From: Methylomarinum vadi | GTDB lineage: Bacteria; Pseudomonadota; Gammaproteobacteria; Methylococcales; Methylomonadaceae | Length of the DNA: 64,000 bases | Assembly (NCBI RefSeq): GCF_000733935.1 | Contig: NZ_JPON01000001.1 | Location: 3,031,501-3,095,500 of the forward strand | Direction: 5' to 3' | In this document: in pieces, positions 54,789-63,490 of the stretch | Numbering within the stretch: the first letter of the stretch is position 1 | How the letters are laid out: every line of letters starts with the position of its first letter | Translations under genes and position numbers: made by a program | The notes under the pieces: generated by a model | What the model saw: only the letters and a program-made list of their open reading frames with translations | The model's database searches: none | Told to the model about the DNA's origin: nothing

Positions 54789-55691
54789 TTAATTTTCGCC
54801 GTTCAAAGCCTGTTGCAGTTCCGCCACCGATTTTGGCCGGTCTTCCGGCTGGACGGCCATTGCCCAGTCGATCGCCTTGAGCAGGTATTCGGGATATTTA
54901 GTTTTATGCGCCTTGACCGCCGGTATCAAAGTATCCTCTTGTTCCCGGATAGGCGCCGGAACTGGCGGTTTGTAATCCAAGCAGGCGCGCATGCTGGCGC
55001 CGACCGCGTAAATGTCGGACCAGGGACCCAGGCGGGTTTGATTGGTATATTGTTCGACAGGGGAGAAGCCCTTGGTGAGCACCTTGGTGCGATTGCTGTT
55101 CTTGGCGACGGGAAAGCTTTGAATCGCGCCGAAATCGAGCAACAGGGGATCGTGTTGCGCGCGAATCAAAATATTGGCCGGTTTGATGTCCAGGTGCAAA
55201 AAATTCTGCCGATGGATTTCGGCGATGCCGTTGAGCAGGTCGTTGAACACCTTGAGCAGAAACGACTCGTTCATCGGAATGATTTTCTTCAAAAGAATTT
55301 TGTCCAGCGTCAGGCCGTAATCGTAAGTCATCACCATATAGACGGTTTCATTGGCCTTGAAGAAATTGATCACTTCGACGATGTTGTGGTGTTTAAGATT
55401 GGCCAGCACCTTGGCTTCCTCGAAGAACAGGGCGCGGCCGCGTAAATAGAGGGTTTTGCTCTCGTCGCTGTTGGGGGTGACGACATTGTTCCAGGTGCGA
55501 TGCGCCAATTTGCGGGGCAGATATTCCTTGATCGCCACCTGAACCTGATCCTCCAATTGCCTGGCCAGATAAACCGAGCTGAAGCCGCCGTGGGCGAGTT
55601 CCCGCTCGATCATGTACTGGTCTATAATGGTGCCCGTTTGCAGATAATTCCACGCTTGTGGATAGGTTTCCGGATCGTAATATTCAGACAT
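54789..55691 (-). CDS. eukaryotic-type serine/threonine protein kinase
   Basis: 300 residues of kinase domain alone. Glycine loop [14 protein letters not shown] Lys in VAIKEYLP, catalytic [12 protein letters not shown] (HLD variant of HRD with Asp, Lys and Asn kept), and LLDFGAI. No transmembrane or sensor part, so soluble. Similar kinases sit between rph and yicC in several gammaproteobacteria. Substrate unknown. Its start faces yicC, which diverges. Confidence 0.88.
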   Translation of the reverse strand: MSEYYDPETYPQAWNYLQTGTIIDQYMIERELAHGGFSSVYLARQLEDQVQVAIKEYLPRKLAHRTWNNVVTPNSDESKTLYLRGRALFFEEAKVLANLKHHNIVEVINFFKANETVYMVMTYDYGLTLDKILLKKIIPMNESFLLKVFNDLLNGIAEIHRQNFLHLDIKPANILIRAQHDPLLLDFGAIQSFPVAKNSNRTKVLTKGFSPVEQYTNQTRLGPWSDIYAVGASMRACLDYKPPVPAPIREQEDTLIPAVKAHKTKYPEYLLKAIDWAMAVQPEDRPKSVAELQQALNGEN

Positions 55692-55736
55692 TGGGGATTT
55701 GAGAGACTTAATTAGCCCTTCAATTATAGGTGAAAA

Positions 55737-56600
55737 ATGATAAGAAGTATGACGGCTTTCGCCGGCGCCGAGGCCGAGATCGGCAGTTTACTGATCAATT
55801 GTGAATTACGTTCGGTCAACCACCGTTATTGCGACATCAGTCTTAAACTCCCGGAACGCCTGCGCTTCGCCGAGGCCGATATACGCGCCGCCATTTCTGC
55901 GCGGCTGAAGCGGGGCAAGATCGAGTGCGCCCTCAATTATAAAAAAAGGGACGCGGAGCAGACCTATGAATTCAATGAAGCGGCGGTAAAAGGCTTGTTG
56001 GCCGCGACCGCAGCGATAGAGAAATACATGGATGGGCCGAAACCTTTTTCCGCGTTGGACGTGTTGGCCTTTCCGGGTATTCAGCAGGAACAGGAAGGCG
56101 AGCGCGATTCTCTGCAACGGGGTATCAACGAGTTACTGGACAAGGCCTTGATCGATCTGGTGGTTGCCCGCGAGCGGGAAGGTGAACAACTGGGTCAATT
56201 GATCGAGGACCGCAGCGCCAGCATGCGGAAATTGGTCGAGCGGGCTAAGGCCAGGATGCCGGAAGTGTTGCGCCTGCTGCGCGAGAAAATCACCGAGCGT
56301 ATCAAGGAACTGGTCGCCGAGCCCGATTTCGACCGTCTTGAACAGGAACTGGTGTTGCTGGCGCAGAAACTGGATGTCGCGGAAGAACTGGACCGGCTGC
56401 AGAACCATATCGACGAAGTGTCCCGCATCCTGGCCCAGGACGAACCGGTCGGCCGCCGCCTGGATTTCCTGATGCAGGAAATGAACCGGGAAGCCAACAC
56501 GCTGGGCTCGAAGTCGGCGGACAAGGAAATGACCGGCATTTCAATCGACTTGAAGGTGCTGATCGAGCAGATGCGCGAGCAGATTCAGAATATTGAATAA
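55737..56600 (+). CDS. yicC: YicC family endoribonuclease
   Basis: 287 residues with the conserved start MIRSMTAFAGAEAE, the central ELRSVNHRYCDISLKLPE (quoted in part) and the C-terminal DFLMQEMNREANTLGSK. The family acts as an endoribonuclease in E. coli and Bacillus homologues. Divergent from the kinase gene, in the usual rph-yicC neighbourhood. Confidence 0.93.
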   Translation: MIRSMTAFAGAEAEIGSLLINCELRSVNHRYCDISLKLPERLRFAEADIRAAISARLKRGKIECALNYKKRDAEQTYEFNEAAVKGLLAATAAIEKYMDGPKPFSALDVLAFPGIQQEQEGERDSLQRGINELLDKALIDLVVAREREGEQLGQLIEDRSASMRKLVERAKARMPEVLRLLREKITERIKELVAEPDFDRLEQELVLLAQKLDVAEELDRLQNHIDEVSRILAQDEPVGRRLDFLMQEMNREANTLGSKSADKEMTGISIDLKVLIEQMREQIQNIE

Positions 56601-56730
56601 TGTTGAGGTTCATTGCCCGGCCTAGTGATTCTGATAACGTCGAGAGCCCGGCAGGGGAGTTCTATGGGAATATTCGGGGCCTGAACTTTTGCGTTCGGGA
56701 AATTGTTGATTTTGCTCTTATCCTTAAGTC

Positions 56731-57057
56731 TTATTTCTTATAAAATTTAGCGGTGTAGCAGGACATAAGCGCGCCCCTAACTTTTGCCGCATCGCTTTGT
56801 TTATAGAGTTGACTGTCCTTATCATTCATAGTCGGCATCAGCTTTTTGGTCTCTACGGATATGTCCTTGTTTCCGAAAACCGCATCAGCGACACAGTCAC
56901 AGTAAGATTTGGCTTGGCCTTCGGAGCGTGAGGAACTCTGTTGCTTGACGCATGCATTGAGAAAAGCCGACTTGATTTTATAGTCTTCCCCTTTGTTCTC
57001 GGCGCATGCCGAAATGACGATGCCTAAAGACGCTATAACCACCAATTTTTTGTTCAT
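56731..57057 (-). CDS. small lipoprotein, unrecognised
   Basis: 108 residues: signal peptide with lipobox VISAC (Cys18), then a mature part with three Cys (NACVKQQ, YCDCVADAV) and a final MSCYTAKFYKK. The CxC pair and the outer Cys could form disulfides. No family recognised; location periplasm/outer membrane inferred. Confidence 0.65.
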   Translation of the reverse strand: MNKKLVVIASLGIVISACAENKGEDYKIKSAFLNACVKQQSSSRSEGQAKSYCDCVADAVFGNKDISVETKKLMPTMNDKDSQLYKQSDAAKVRGALMSCYTAKFYKK

Positions 57058-57124
57058 TTCGTTCCAGATTGTAGATTGTTATCGTGAAATAATTCTATAC
57101 AAGCATCGTCTCGAGCCGGAATGG

Positions 57125-58354
57125 TCAGCACTCTCTGAATAACCGCTCGTATACGGCCTGCACCTGGCTGACGTGATTTTCCACCGCGAAGGTTTTCAGC
57201 GCATGGGCGCGGGCGTTGGCGCCCAAGGTTTGTCGTAATTCAGGTTTTTCGTAAAAGGTCAGGATCGCGTCGGCCAGCGACCCGGCGTCGCCGTGTTTGA
57301 ACAACAAACCGGTGCGTTCGTGTTCGATCATTTCGGCGGCGCCGCCGTGGTCAGGTCCTATCAAGGGGCGCGCCAGTGCCAGGCTTTCGATGACGACGGT
57401 GCCGAGCGGCTCGGGGGACGTCGAGGCGGAAACGACGACATCCAGCCCATTGTAAACCGGCTCCATTTTGCTAGCATGGCCGGTGAAGACGACGATGTTT
57501 TCCAGATTTTCGTCGGCTACTCGCTGTCTCAGCATTTTTTCATAGCCGACGCAGTCGTCCGGTGTTCCCCCGATGATCAGCATTTTCAGATTGGGGATCT
57601 TGTCGCGCAACAATTTCGCCGCGTCGAGAAAGAGTTCCTGCCCTTTCCACGGGATCAATAGGCCGACCAGGCCGACGGCGAAGGTTTCAGAATTTAGGCT
57701 GTATTGTTGGCGGAAAGCCTGGCCGTCGGCGTCGAGATCGAGCTTTTCCAGTTCGATGCCGTCGTAGATCACGCTGATGTCCGCGGCGGGAACCTGCAAT
57801 GTATTTTGCATGTTACGGGAGACCCATTCCGACACGGAAATAAAATGATCGGGCAGGCTATAGGACCAGGACATCAGGCGCGAGCCGTCCAGATCGCCGC
57901 GCACATGGCAAACAGTCGGGATATTCAGCGTCTTTCCCACCAATAATGCCGCGCGGTTGCAGAGGGGCTCGTTGTTGGCATGGACCAGGTCGGCCTTGAA
58001 GCGCCAGGCGGTCCACAGCAGTTGCAGGAAGAAGGGCAGAAAGTTGCCTAAATCATCCATTCTTGCCAATAGTTGGTTCAATAGCCAGTGCAAGCCGAGA
58101 ATCTGTTTTACCCATGCCGCTTGGTCCAATCGGCGGCGCATGCCGACGACATCGATGCGCCTATCCGGCAAATAGCGCCAATCGGCCTCCTGAGCGATTT
58201 CGCGGTAGTGCGGGCCGGTGCGGCCGGTGACGACTAGGGGGCGATAGCGATTGCGGTCGAGGTTGCGGACTAAGTGCCGTAGGCAAATGATGGCACCGCC
58301 GTAGCCGATGCCGTTTTCGATATAAATGATATTTTTGCTATCGTTTTGGTTCAC
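57125..58354 (-). CDS. GT4 family glycosyltransferase
   Basis: 409 residues with two Rossmann halves. N-terminal GYGGAIICLRHL (acceptor side), HVRGDLDGSR, C-terminal VGLLIPWKGQELFLDAA and the donor-binding PEPLGTVVIESLALARPLIG with GLLFKHGDAGSLA. Transfers a sugar from a nucleotide donor, probably to a surface polysaccharide. No other polysaccharide genes are beside it, so the acceptor is unknown. Confidence 0.88.
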   Translation of the reverse strand: MNQNDSKNIIYIENGIGYGGAIICLRHLVRNLDRNRYRPLVVTGRTGPHYREIAQEADWRYLPDRRIDVVGMRRRLDQAAWVKQILGLHWLLNQLLARMDDLGNFLPFFLQLLWTAWRFKADLVHANNEPLCNRAALLVGKTLNIPTVCHVRGDLDGSRLMSWSYSLPDHFISVSEWVSRNMQNTLQVPAADISVIYDGIELEKLDLDADGQAFRQQYSLNSETFAVGLVGLLIPWKGQELFLDAAKLLRDKIPNLKMLIIGGTPDDCVGYEKMLRQRVADENLENIVVFTGHASKMEPVYNGLDVVVSASTSPEPLGTVVIESLALARPLIGPDHGGAAEMIEHERTGLLFKHGDAGSLADAILTFYEKPELRQTLGANARAHALKTFAVENHVSQVQAVYERLFREC

Positions 58355-58408
58355 GGGGTTTCTCTTTATTTTTATGCCGATTCAGTCAGTATAGTTGAAT
58401 AATATCCC

Positions 58409-59899
58409 TTACCGCTTCTTTAGTGGAACCAGCAATTTTTCCAATAAATCGGCATCATCGAAATGCCGCCGCCCGACGAAGGCGATGGCATGGCTGCCCC
58501 ATTGGCGCATGGCGCCGGGACTGGCGACGCCGAAAGGCCATAGGAAAAAGCGTTCTGTTCGTGTGCTGGAGTCGATAATGCCGTCAGGGCCGAACGGGTT
58601 TTTGCGCTTACCCTCAGCGGTTGGCAGCGAGCGTAATTGGTCGTATTGAGTCAAACGATAGTTTTTAGCTTGGTCCGAATTCGGTTGAGCGGAAACGTGT
58701 TGCAGATAATGGGTTCTCGACGCCAAACGGATGGTCAAGCGCTGTCGGAAAGGATCGATGCCGATCGGTTTAGGCGCTAATACCGGTTCGCCGCCTTCCT
58801 CGTTTGGTGACGCGGCATAGCCTTTACCCGGAAACAATAAATAATAACAACCACAGGCGTGGATCGAATCGTAGGCGACTGGCGAACCCTGGCTGTTCAG
58901 CGTGACGCGCCAAATCACGCTGTCCAGTTTGCCGCCGTAAGGGTCGAACCAGCCGGTTTTTTCCCGCGCAGGAAACCAGATCTGATAAATCAACTGTAAC
59001 AGGTTTTCGCCGCGAAAACGGGTATGGCTCGTGTTGACATAAACCGTGGGGCGGCCAGTGTCGATCGACGGCGTTGCCGGATCGGCAAATGTCAGCGCGC
59101 CAAACGCATCGTTGTTATTGCGAGTGTCGATTTCCCAAACCGGCGCGTAATGTCGGAAGAGGCGAGCTAGTTGTTCGGCTTTCAGCAAGGGGATCCGTAA
59201 AGGATTACGGTACGACGCCGAAAGCATGTCGCCGATCTGTTGTTGGTTCAGTTTAGCGGGCTGAGCCGGTTGATAACGAACTCGTTTGCCGGTCGTGAGA
59301 ATCTGATCCATGGCAAGCTGAAAGGGACGGTTCAGTTCCCGGTGTAGATCGTCGATACTGTTTTTCGCGAACCAACGCGCCAATGGATAAAATCCCACGA
59401 CTCGTTGCCAGGTCAGATAATTGTCGGGGACGGCGACGGCGTTCTCCAATTTAGTTTTTGTGGCGGCACCGGTTGTGGTGATCGTCTTGTTTAACGACTG
59501 ACCGCAAACCTTTAGATGTTGTCGTAATGAATTCCCGGCCGGTAAGCGTGTCGTTATTCGCGTCCTGGCATCGGTTGGTAAGTTGGCGAATTCCAGCATT
59601 CTTGCCTCTTCGTCCAGTCTGCGCAGTTTTTCCAGCCATTGCGCGTAAGCGCTTTCGGATAATGACTCGTTTGCAAACGAAGCCAAAAAGCGGTTGCTGC
59701 GTAGAAAGGGAAAACCGGCCACTCGATGCTCGCTGGTATCCTCGGCATTATGAGCGAAAATGGCTTCGTCCATTTGCTGGTAAAACAATAAGCAGAGCGC
59801 CTGTTGGTGATCGACCGGAGCAGGCAAGCCTATTTGCTTGGTAGTGCAGCTGGAGGCGATGACCGATAAAAGAAAGAGACAAAGGAATTGTCGTGACAT
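58409..59899 (-). CDS. large lipoprotein, unrecognised
   Basis: 496 residues from ATG 59899, chosen because it gives a clean signal peptide FLCLFLLSVIASSC with lipobox Cys. The mature protein has no membrane segments; notable are TRITTRLPAGN, VYVNTSHTRFRGENLLQLIYQIWFPAR (quoted in part) and HACGCYYLLFPG, conserved-looking Cys and aromatic clusters. I do not recognise it. The longer frame to 59995 would lose the signal. A periplasmic/outer-membrane place is inferred. Confidence 0.7.
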   Translation of the reverse strand: MSRQFLCLFLLSVIASSCTTKQIGLPAPVDHQQALCLLFYQQMDEAIFAHNAEDTSEHRVAGFPFLRSNRFLASFANESLSESAYAQWLEKLRRLDEEARMLEFANLPTDARTRITTRLPAGNSLRQHLKVCGQSLNKTITTTGAATKTKLENAVAVPDNYLTWQRVVGFYPLARWFAKNSIDDLHRELNRPFQLAMDQILTTGKRVRYQPAQPAKLNQQQIGDMLSASYRNPLRIPLLKAEQLARLFRHYAPVWEIDTRNNNDAFGALTFADPATPSIDTGRPTVYVNTSHTRFRGENLLQLIYQIWFPAREKTGWFDPYGGKLDSVIWRVTLNSQGSPVAYDSIHACGCYYLLFPGKGYAASPNEEGGEPVLAPKPIGIDPFRQRLTIRLASRTHYLQHVSAQPNSDQAKNYRLTQYDQLRSLPTAEGKRKNPFGPDGIIDSSTRTERFFLWPFGVASPGAMRQWGSHAIAFVGRRHFDDADLLEKLLVPLKKR

Positions 59900-60120
59900 A
59901 AAACTCGGGATAAATTTCAACACATTGGACCTTATCATATAAAGGCAACGCGCAAAAAGTAGTGACGGCGTTGCCGCATTGCCGGAATTATGCAACGAAA
60001 TTTCACCGAGAAAGCGATGACTTGGCGGTGATAAGATGCTCGGTTAATCGTTGCTCCGGTAGCATGAATAGTAAGCCGACTCTATAATTCGAATGATGGT
60101 TAAAAACAAAGGAGGAGCGG

Positions 60121-60696
60121 ATGAAAACGACTTATATCGCAGGATTGATGTGTTTATCATTGGTTGGCTGCACGACCAACATCCATCCAACGCAAACAGA
60201 GAACCCGCCGCCGGCGCAAAAATTTTCCGACTTTCAGTGTTTAGAACTGGCTAAATTAGCGGCAGGCGACAAACATGTTGCTGAACAAAAAGCGGCGTTA
60301 GTGAAAATTCAGGAGAACATCGATGCTTCGTTACAACCGGAATTGGACAAATGGAATAAAAAAAATTGTACGAGTGACACCAATAATAAAACGCTTTTAA
60401 TAGAGCCAACGATAAGCAATCTGAAGTTTGTCGGTGCCGGAAAGCGTGTCTGGGTAGGCGCGCTGGGGGGTAGTTCCGCCGTATTAATGCATGTGCGTTT
60501 CAGCGATAAAGAATCCGGAATCGTTATCGCTACACCGGAATTTTATTCCAAAAGCAGCGCTATGGCGGGTGCCTACAGTTTCGGCGTTAACGATAACGCT
60601 ATGTTGGTTAGAATCGCAAAGGTTTTTTCAGCTTACGTGGTGAAAAATTACCAAAGTGCCGTTGGCGGCTCGGTAAAACCGATCAACTTGAACTAA
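60121..60696 (+). CDS. lipoprotein, unrecognised (DUF4410-like character)
   Basis: 191 residues with AAAGGAGGAG directly before the ATG. Lipobox LVGC (Cys17). The C-terminal part (AMAGAYSFGVNDNAMLVRIAKVF) looks beta/helical with GG turns as in curli- or DUF4410-type lipoproteins, but the match is weak. Probably outer membrane. Confidence 0.65.
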   Translation: MKTTYIAGLMCLSLVGCTTNIHPTQTENPPPAQKFSDFQCLELAKLAAGDKHVAEQKAALVKIQENIDASLQPELDKWNKKNCTSDTNNKTLLIEPTISNLKFVGAGKRVWVGALGGSSAVLMHVRFSDKESGIVIATPEFYSKSSAMAGAYSFGVNDNAMLVRIAKVFSAYVVKNYQSAVGGSVKPINLN

Positions 60697-60725
60697 TCAA
60701 GGCAAGGTCTGGGATTTTCAAGCTA

Positions 60726-61058
60726 TCAGTATCCGTAACCCAGGCGGCGGATTTCCTTTAAAATGCCGTTTTCGAAGATGAGGGATTGCATGAAATATCT
60801 GGGGCCGAAATTGTAAATCCATTCATCGATGACGATTTCCTCCTGTTTCTCGAGATCGAGCGTGCGCCGGGGATGATGGAATTCCTCGCCGACGATTCGG
60901 GTGCGGCGGTCCATCATGGCAGGATAGCCGCATTTATGCAGCACGTCGATCTGATGGTCGCCGATATCGACCAGCATGCGACCGCAACGCATGGCTGCCG
61001 AAGACGCATTTGCCATGCATAGTAAAAATAACAGCAGTGCCGGCGTTGTGCTTTTCAT
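60726..61058 (-). CDS. DUF2845 family exported protein
   Basis: 110 residues: signal peptide ending SSAAMRCG, then RCGRMLVDIGDHQIDVLHKCGYP, the DUF2845 hallmark with two Cys, and YNFGPRYFMQSLIFENG-type ending (quoted in part). Small periplasmic protein of unknown role. Faces the lipoprotein gene at 60121 (30-base gap). Confidence 0.85.
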   Translation of the reverse strand: MKSTTPALLLFLLCMANASSAAMRCGRMLVDIGDHQIDVLHKCGYPAMMDRRTRIVGEEFHHPRRTLDLEKQEEIVIDEWIYNFGPRYFMQSLIFENGILKEIRRLGYGY

Positions 61059-61290
61059 GGTTTTAGTCGTCCGGGCAGCAAAGGTTTCATACTAATGCAA
61101 TCGCAGGGGCTAATCTAGCTAATTGTCGGTATTTAAGCTGAATGTTCCCAAAGCGATAGATCAAAATACCGCTAAGGTGATTTGGTTCGCCATGTTTTCT
61201 GACGTCAAATGAACGTTTAATTGTCGCGCGATGCTGGTAGATCCGGGATAATAAGGCGGCGCTATTTTCCCAATTTGATTCCCTAACCGT

Positions 61291-62274
61291 TTGAAGCTTA
61301 ACAAACCGATATTATTTAATCTTATTCTGGCTCTGTTTATTTGGAGCGCATGGTATGCCTATAGTTCACCGCAACCCTTCGAAATTTTGCGGGAAAACTG
61401 GCCCATATCGCTAACCATGGTATTCGGTTCCTTTATCGCCGGCGCTACCAGTGAAGGTGGCGGAGCGGTCGCCTTTCCGGTGTTCACCAAGGCCCTCCAT
61501 ATCGCGCCGCTCGACGCCAAAATCTTTTCTTTGGCAATCCAAAGCGTCGGCATGACGGCGGCGACCTTGACTATCATCGTCATGCAAGTGCCCGTGGCTT
61601 GGCGGGGGATTGCCTGGTGCAGTCTCGGCGGAGTGGGTGGCGTCGTGATCAGTTCGTTGCTGGTAGCGCCATTATTGCAGCCGGCGTTGTTGAAGATGTT
61701 GTTTACGGCAATGATCGTCAGCTTCGCGCTGACGCTTACGATTCTGAATTGGCGTCCCCGATACTATAACTCCGTATTACCTATTTGCAGTTGGCGGGAA
61801 AGGACTATTTTAGTGGCGAGCGGGATAGTCGGCGGAGGCATGACCGGCTTGGTCGGTAACGGCATCGATATTATCTGTTTTTCGGTGTTAGTGTTACTGT
61901 TCCGGTTGGCGGAGAAGGTCGCCACGCCCACCTCGGTGGTGCTGATGGCGTTTAATTCATTGGTCGGTTTTCTATTGCATTTGTTTCTTATTGACGGTTT
62001 TAACGAACGGGTCGAGCAATATTGGTTGGCTGCCGTGCCCGTAGTGGTAATCGGTGCGCCCTTGGGCGCCTATTTCTGCACCAAGTTGAATAACAGAACC
62101 ATTGCCGGTATTTTAATTGGGCTGATCGTGGTCGAATTGATCAGTTCGCTGTGTTTGATTCCATTAACTGATAAGATTGCTACTGTGAGTTCGGCGGTTT
62201 TTATCGTCTTTTCGGTCATTTACTATCTAATGTCCAGGTCCGAACAGTACTGGCCGCCTGGAGGGGAGGAATAG
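61291..62274 (+). CDS. TauE/SafE family permease
   Basis: 327 residues starting at TTG 61291; no upstream ATG fits and the first in-frame ATG would remove the first helix. At least eight hydrophobic segments, with the repeat signature GSFIAGATSEGGGAVAFPV and GGGMTGLVGNGIDI in the two halves, as in sulfite/organosulfonate exporters of the TauE family. Substrate unknown. Followed within 2 bases by a lipoprotein gene. Confidence 0.82.
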   Translation: MKLNKPILFNLILALFIWSAWYAYSSPQPFEILRENWPISLTMVFGSFIAGATSEGGGAVAFPVFTKALHIAPLDAKIFSLAIQSVGMTAATLTIIVMQVPVAWRGIAWCSLGGVGGVVISSLLVAPLLQPALLKMLFTAMIVSFALTLTILNWRPRYYNSVLPICSWRERTILVASGIVGGGMTGLVGNGIDIICFSVLVLLFRLAEKVATPTSVVLMAFNSLVGFLLHLFLIDGFNERVEQYWLAAVPVVVIGAPLGAYFCTKLNNRTIAGILIGLIVVELISSLCLIPLTDKIATVSSAVFIVFSVIYYLMSRSEQYWPPGGEE

Positions 62275-62276
62275 TT

Positions 62277-62840
62277 ATGCGCGTATTTACCCGAAGTTTT
62301 TTGTTGTTACTGATAATGTTGTCTCTGGCTTCCTGCAAGAGAGCGTTAAAGCCAGAGGAAATACCGGCACATATCGTCATTGGCGATACCTATTACACCC
62401 AGTTCGTGATTCGGTACGAAAAGGGCGTCCACCTGACCACCAATTTCCGCCGCGGTGCCGCCATTCCGGTCAATACGCCGGTAAAGTTGTTGGGCATTAC
62501 CAGCAAGACCATCGAAGTCGAGGTGGATGACTCCAAACAAACATTATTGGTCAAGAATGTCGAGAAACATACCGGCGACGATGTTTTCGCGGCCTTTGAC
62601 AAACTATTCGGGAAAAGAAAAATCAATCTGGCGAAATTTACTAGGCTGGAAAGGCAGCATATCAAGAGCGGTACGGTCGCCAAGGGCATGCGCAAGAATG
62701 CCGTGGTGGTCGCGATCGGCTATCCGCCTGTTACCGAGACGATGAATTTGGACAGCGATCTCTGGGTTTACTGGAGCGGCCGCTTCAATAAATTCAATGT
62801 CTATTTCAAAAATGGCAAGGTGAGTCGAATTGAGGATTGA
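62277..62840 (+). CDS. lipoprotein of unknown function
   Basis: 187 residues: lipobox LASC (Cys20), then a mature domain with VKLLGITSKTIEVEV and KGMRKNAVVVAIGYPPVT, and a C-terminal DLWVYWSGRFNKFNVYFKNGKV, which resembles small beta-rich SmpA-like folds (KGM...V...GxPp pattern). Starts 2 bases after the permease gene and precedes the COG4648 gene by 20 bases. Confidence 0.7.
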   Translation: MRVFTRSFLLLLIMLSLASCKRALKPEEIPAHIVIGDTYYTQFVIRYEKGVHLTTNFRRGAAIPVNTPVKLLGITSKTIEVEVDDSKQTLLVKNVEKHTGDDVFAAFDKLFGKRKINLAKFTRLERQHIKSGTVAKGMRKNAVVVAIGYPPVTETMNLDSDLWVYWSGRFNKFNVYFKNGKVSRIED

Positions 62841-62860
62841 TGTGTTAAGCGGGACAGATC

Positions 62861-63490
62861 ATGTTAGCGGTAGTTAAAAGCGTTCTTGTCACTTGTTTGT
62901 TTTTGGTCTATCCCTATCTGGTTTATCGGGGAATCGAAAGTGGCATGGCCTGGCTGGCACCGGCTGTTTTCTCCGGCATTTATTTGGTGCAGGCCTTAAA
63001 AGTGCGCAATGTCAAAACCAAGCTTTATAGAGCGACGGTCGCGATCGCTCTGTTACTCGGCGCCTATTATCTGCAAACGCTTACCGCCAAGGTTATGCCG
63101 GTTTTTATCCAACTGATGCTGATGTATTTCTTCGGCCGCACTTTGCTCAAGGACAAGGGGCCTTCCTTCATCGAAAGTTTCGTGCGCTTGGAGTTTCCCG
63201 AGTTTCCGCCCGGCGTCAGCGAATATTGCCGCCAGCTCACCATTTTGTGGACCGGTTTCTTCGCCTTCAATGCGGCGATGTGCATAGGGCTTGCGGTCTG
63301 GGGCACGGATTTCTGGTGGACTTTGTTCAATGGTGTGGTGATTTACTTACTGATTGGTTTGTTGATGATCGGAGAATATATTTATCGCCATTTCCGCTTT
63401 CCCGAGCTATGGATTCCCGATCCCGGCTCGACGATCAGAACGATGATCGTTAATGGCCGAAAAATCTGGCTCGATGTGCAGGGGCGCTGA
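62861..63490 (+). CDS. COG4648-type integral membrane protein, aryl-polyene accessory (ApeG-like)
   Basis: 209 residues with about six hydrophobic segments. Conserved pattern TLLKDKGPSFIESFVRLEFPEFPPGVSEYCRQLTILWT (quoted as parts: SFIESFVRLEFPEFPPG, YCRQLTILW), which I know from the COG4648 proteins of aryl-polyene and dialkylresorcinol clusters. Role unknown; perhaps membrane assembly of the pigment machinery. Its stop abuts the start of a LolA-like gene, also an aryl-polyene neighbour. Confidence 0.72.
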   Translation: MLAVVKSVLVTCLFLVYPYLVYRGIESGMAWLAPAVFSGIYLVQALKVRNVKTKLYRATVAIALLLGAYYLQTLTAKVMPVFIQLMLMYFFGRTLLKDKGPSFIESFVRLEFPEFPPGVSEYCRQLTILWTGFFAFNAAMCIGLAVWGTDFWWTLFNGVVIYLLIGLLMIGEYIYRHFRFPELWIPDPGSTIRTMIVNGRKIWLDVQGR

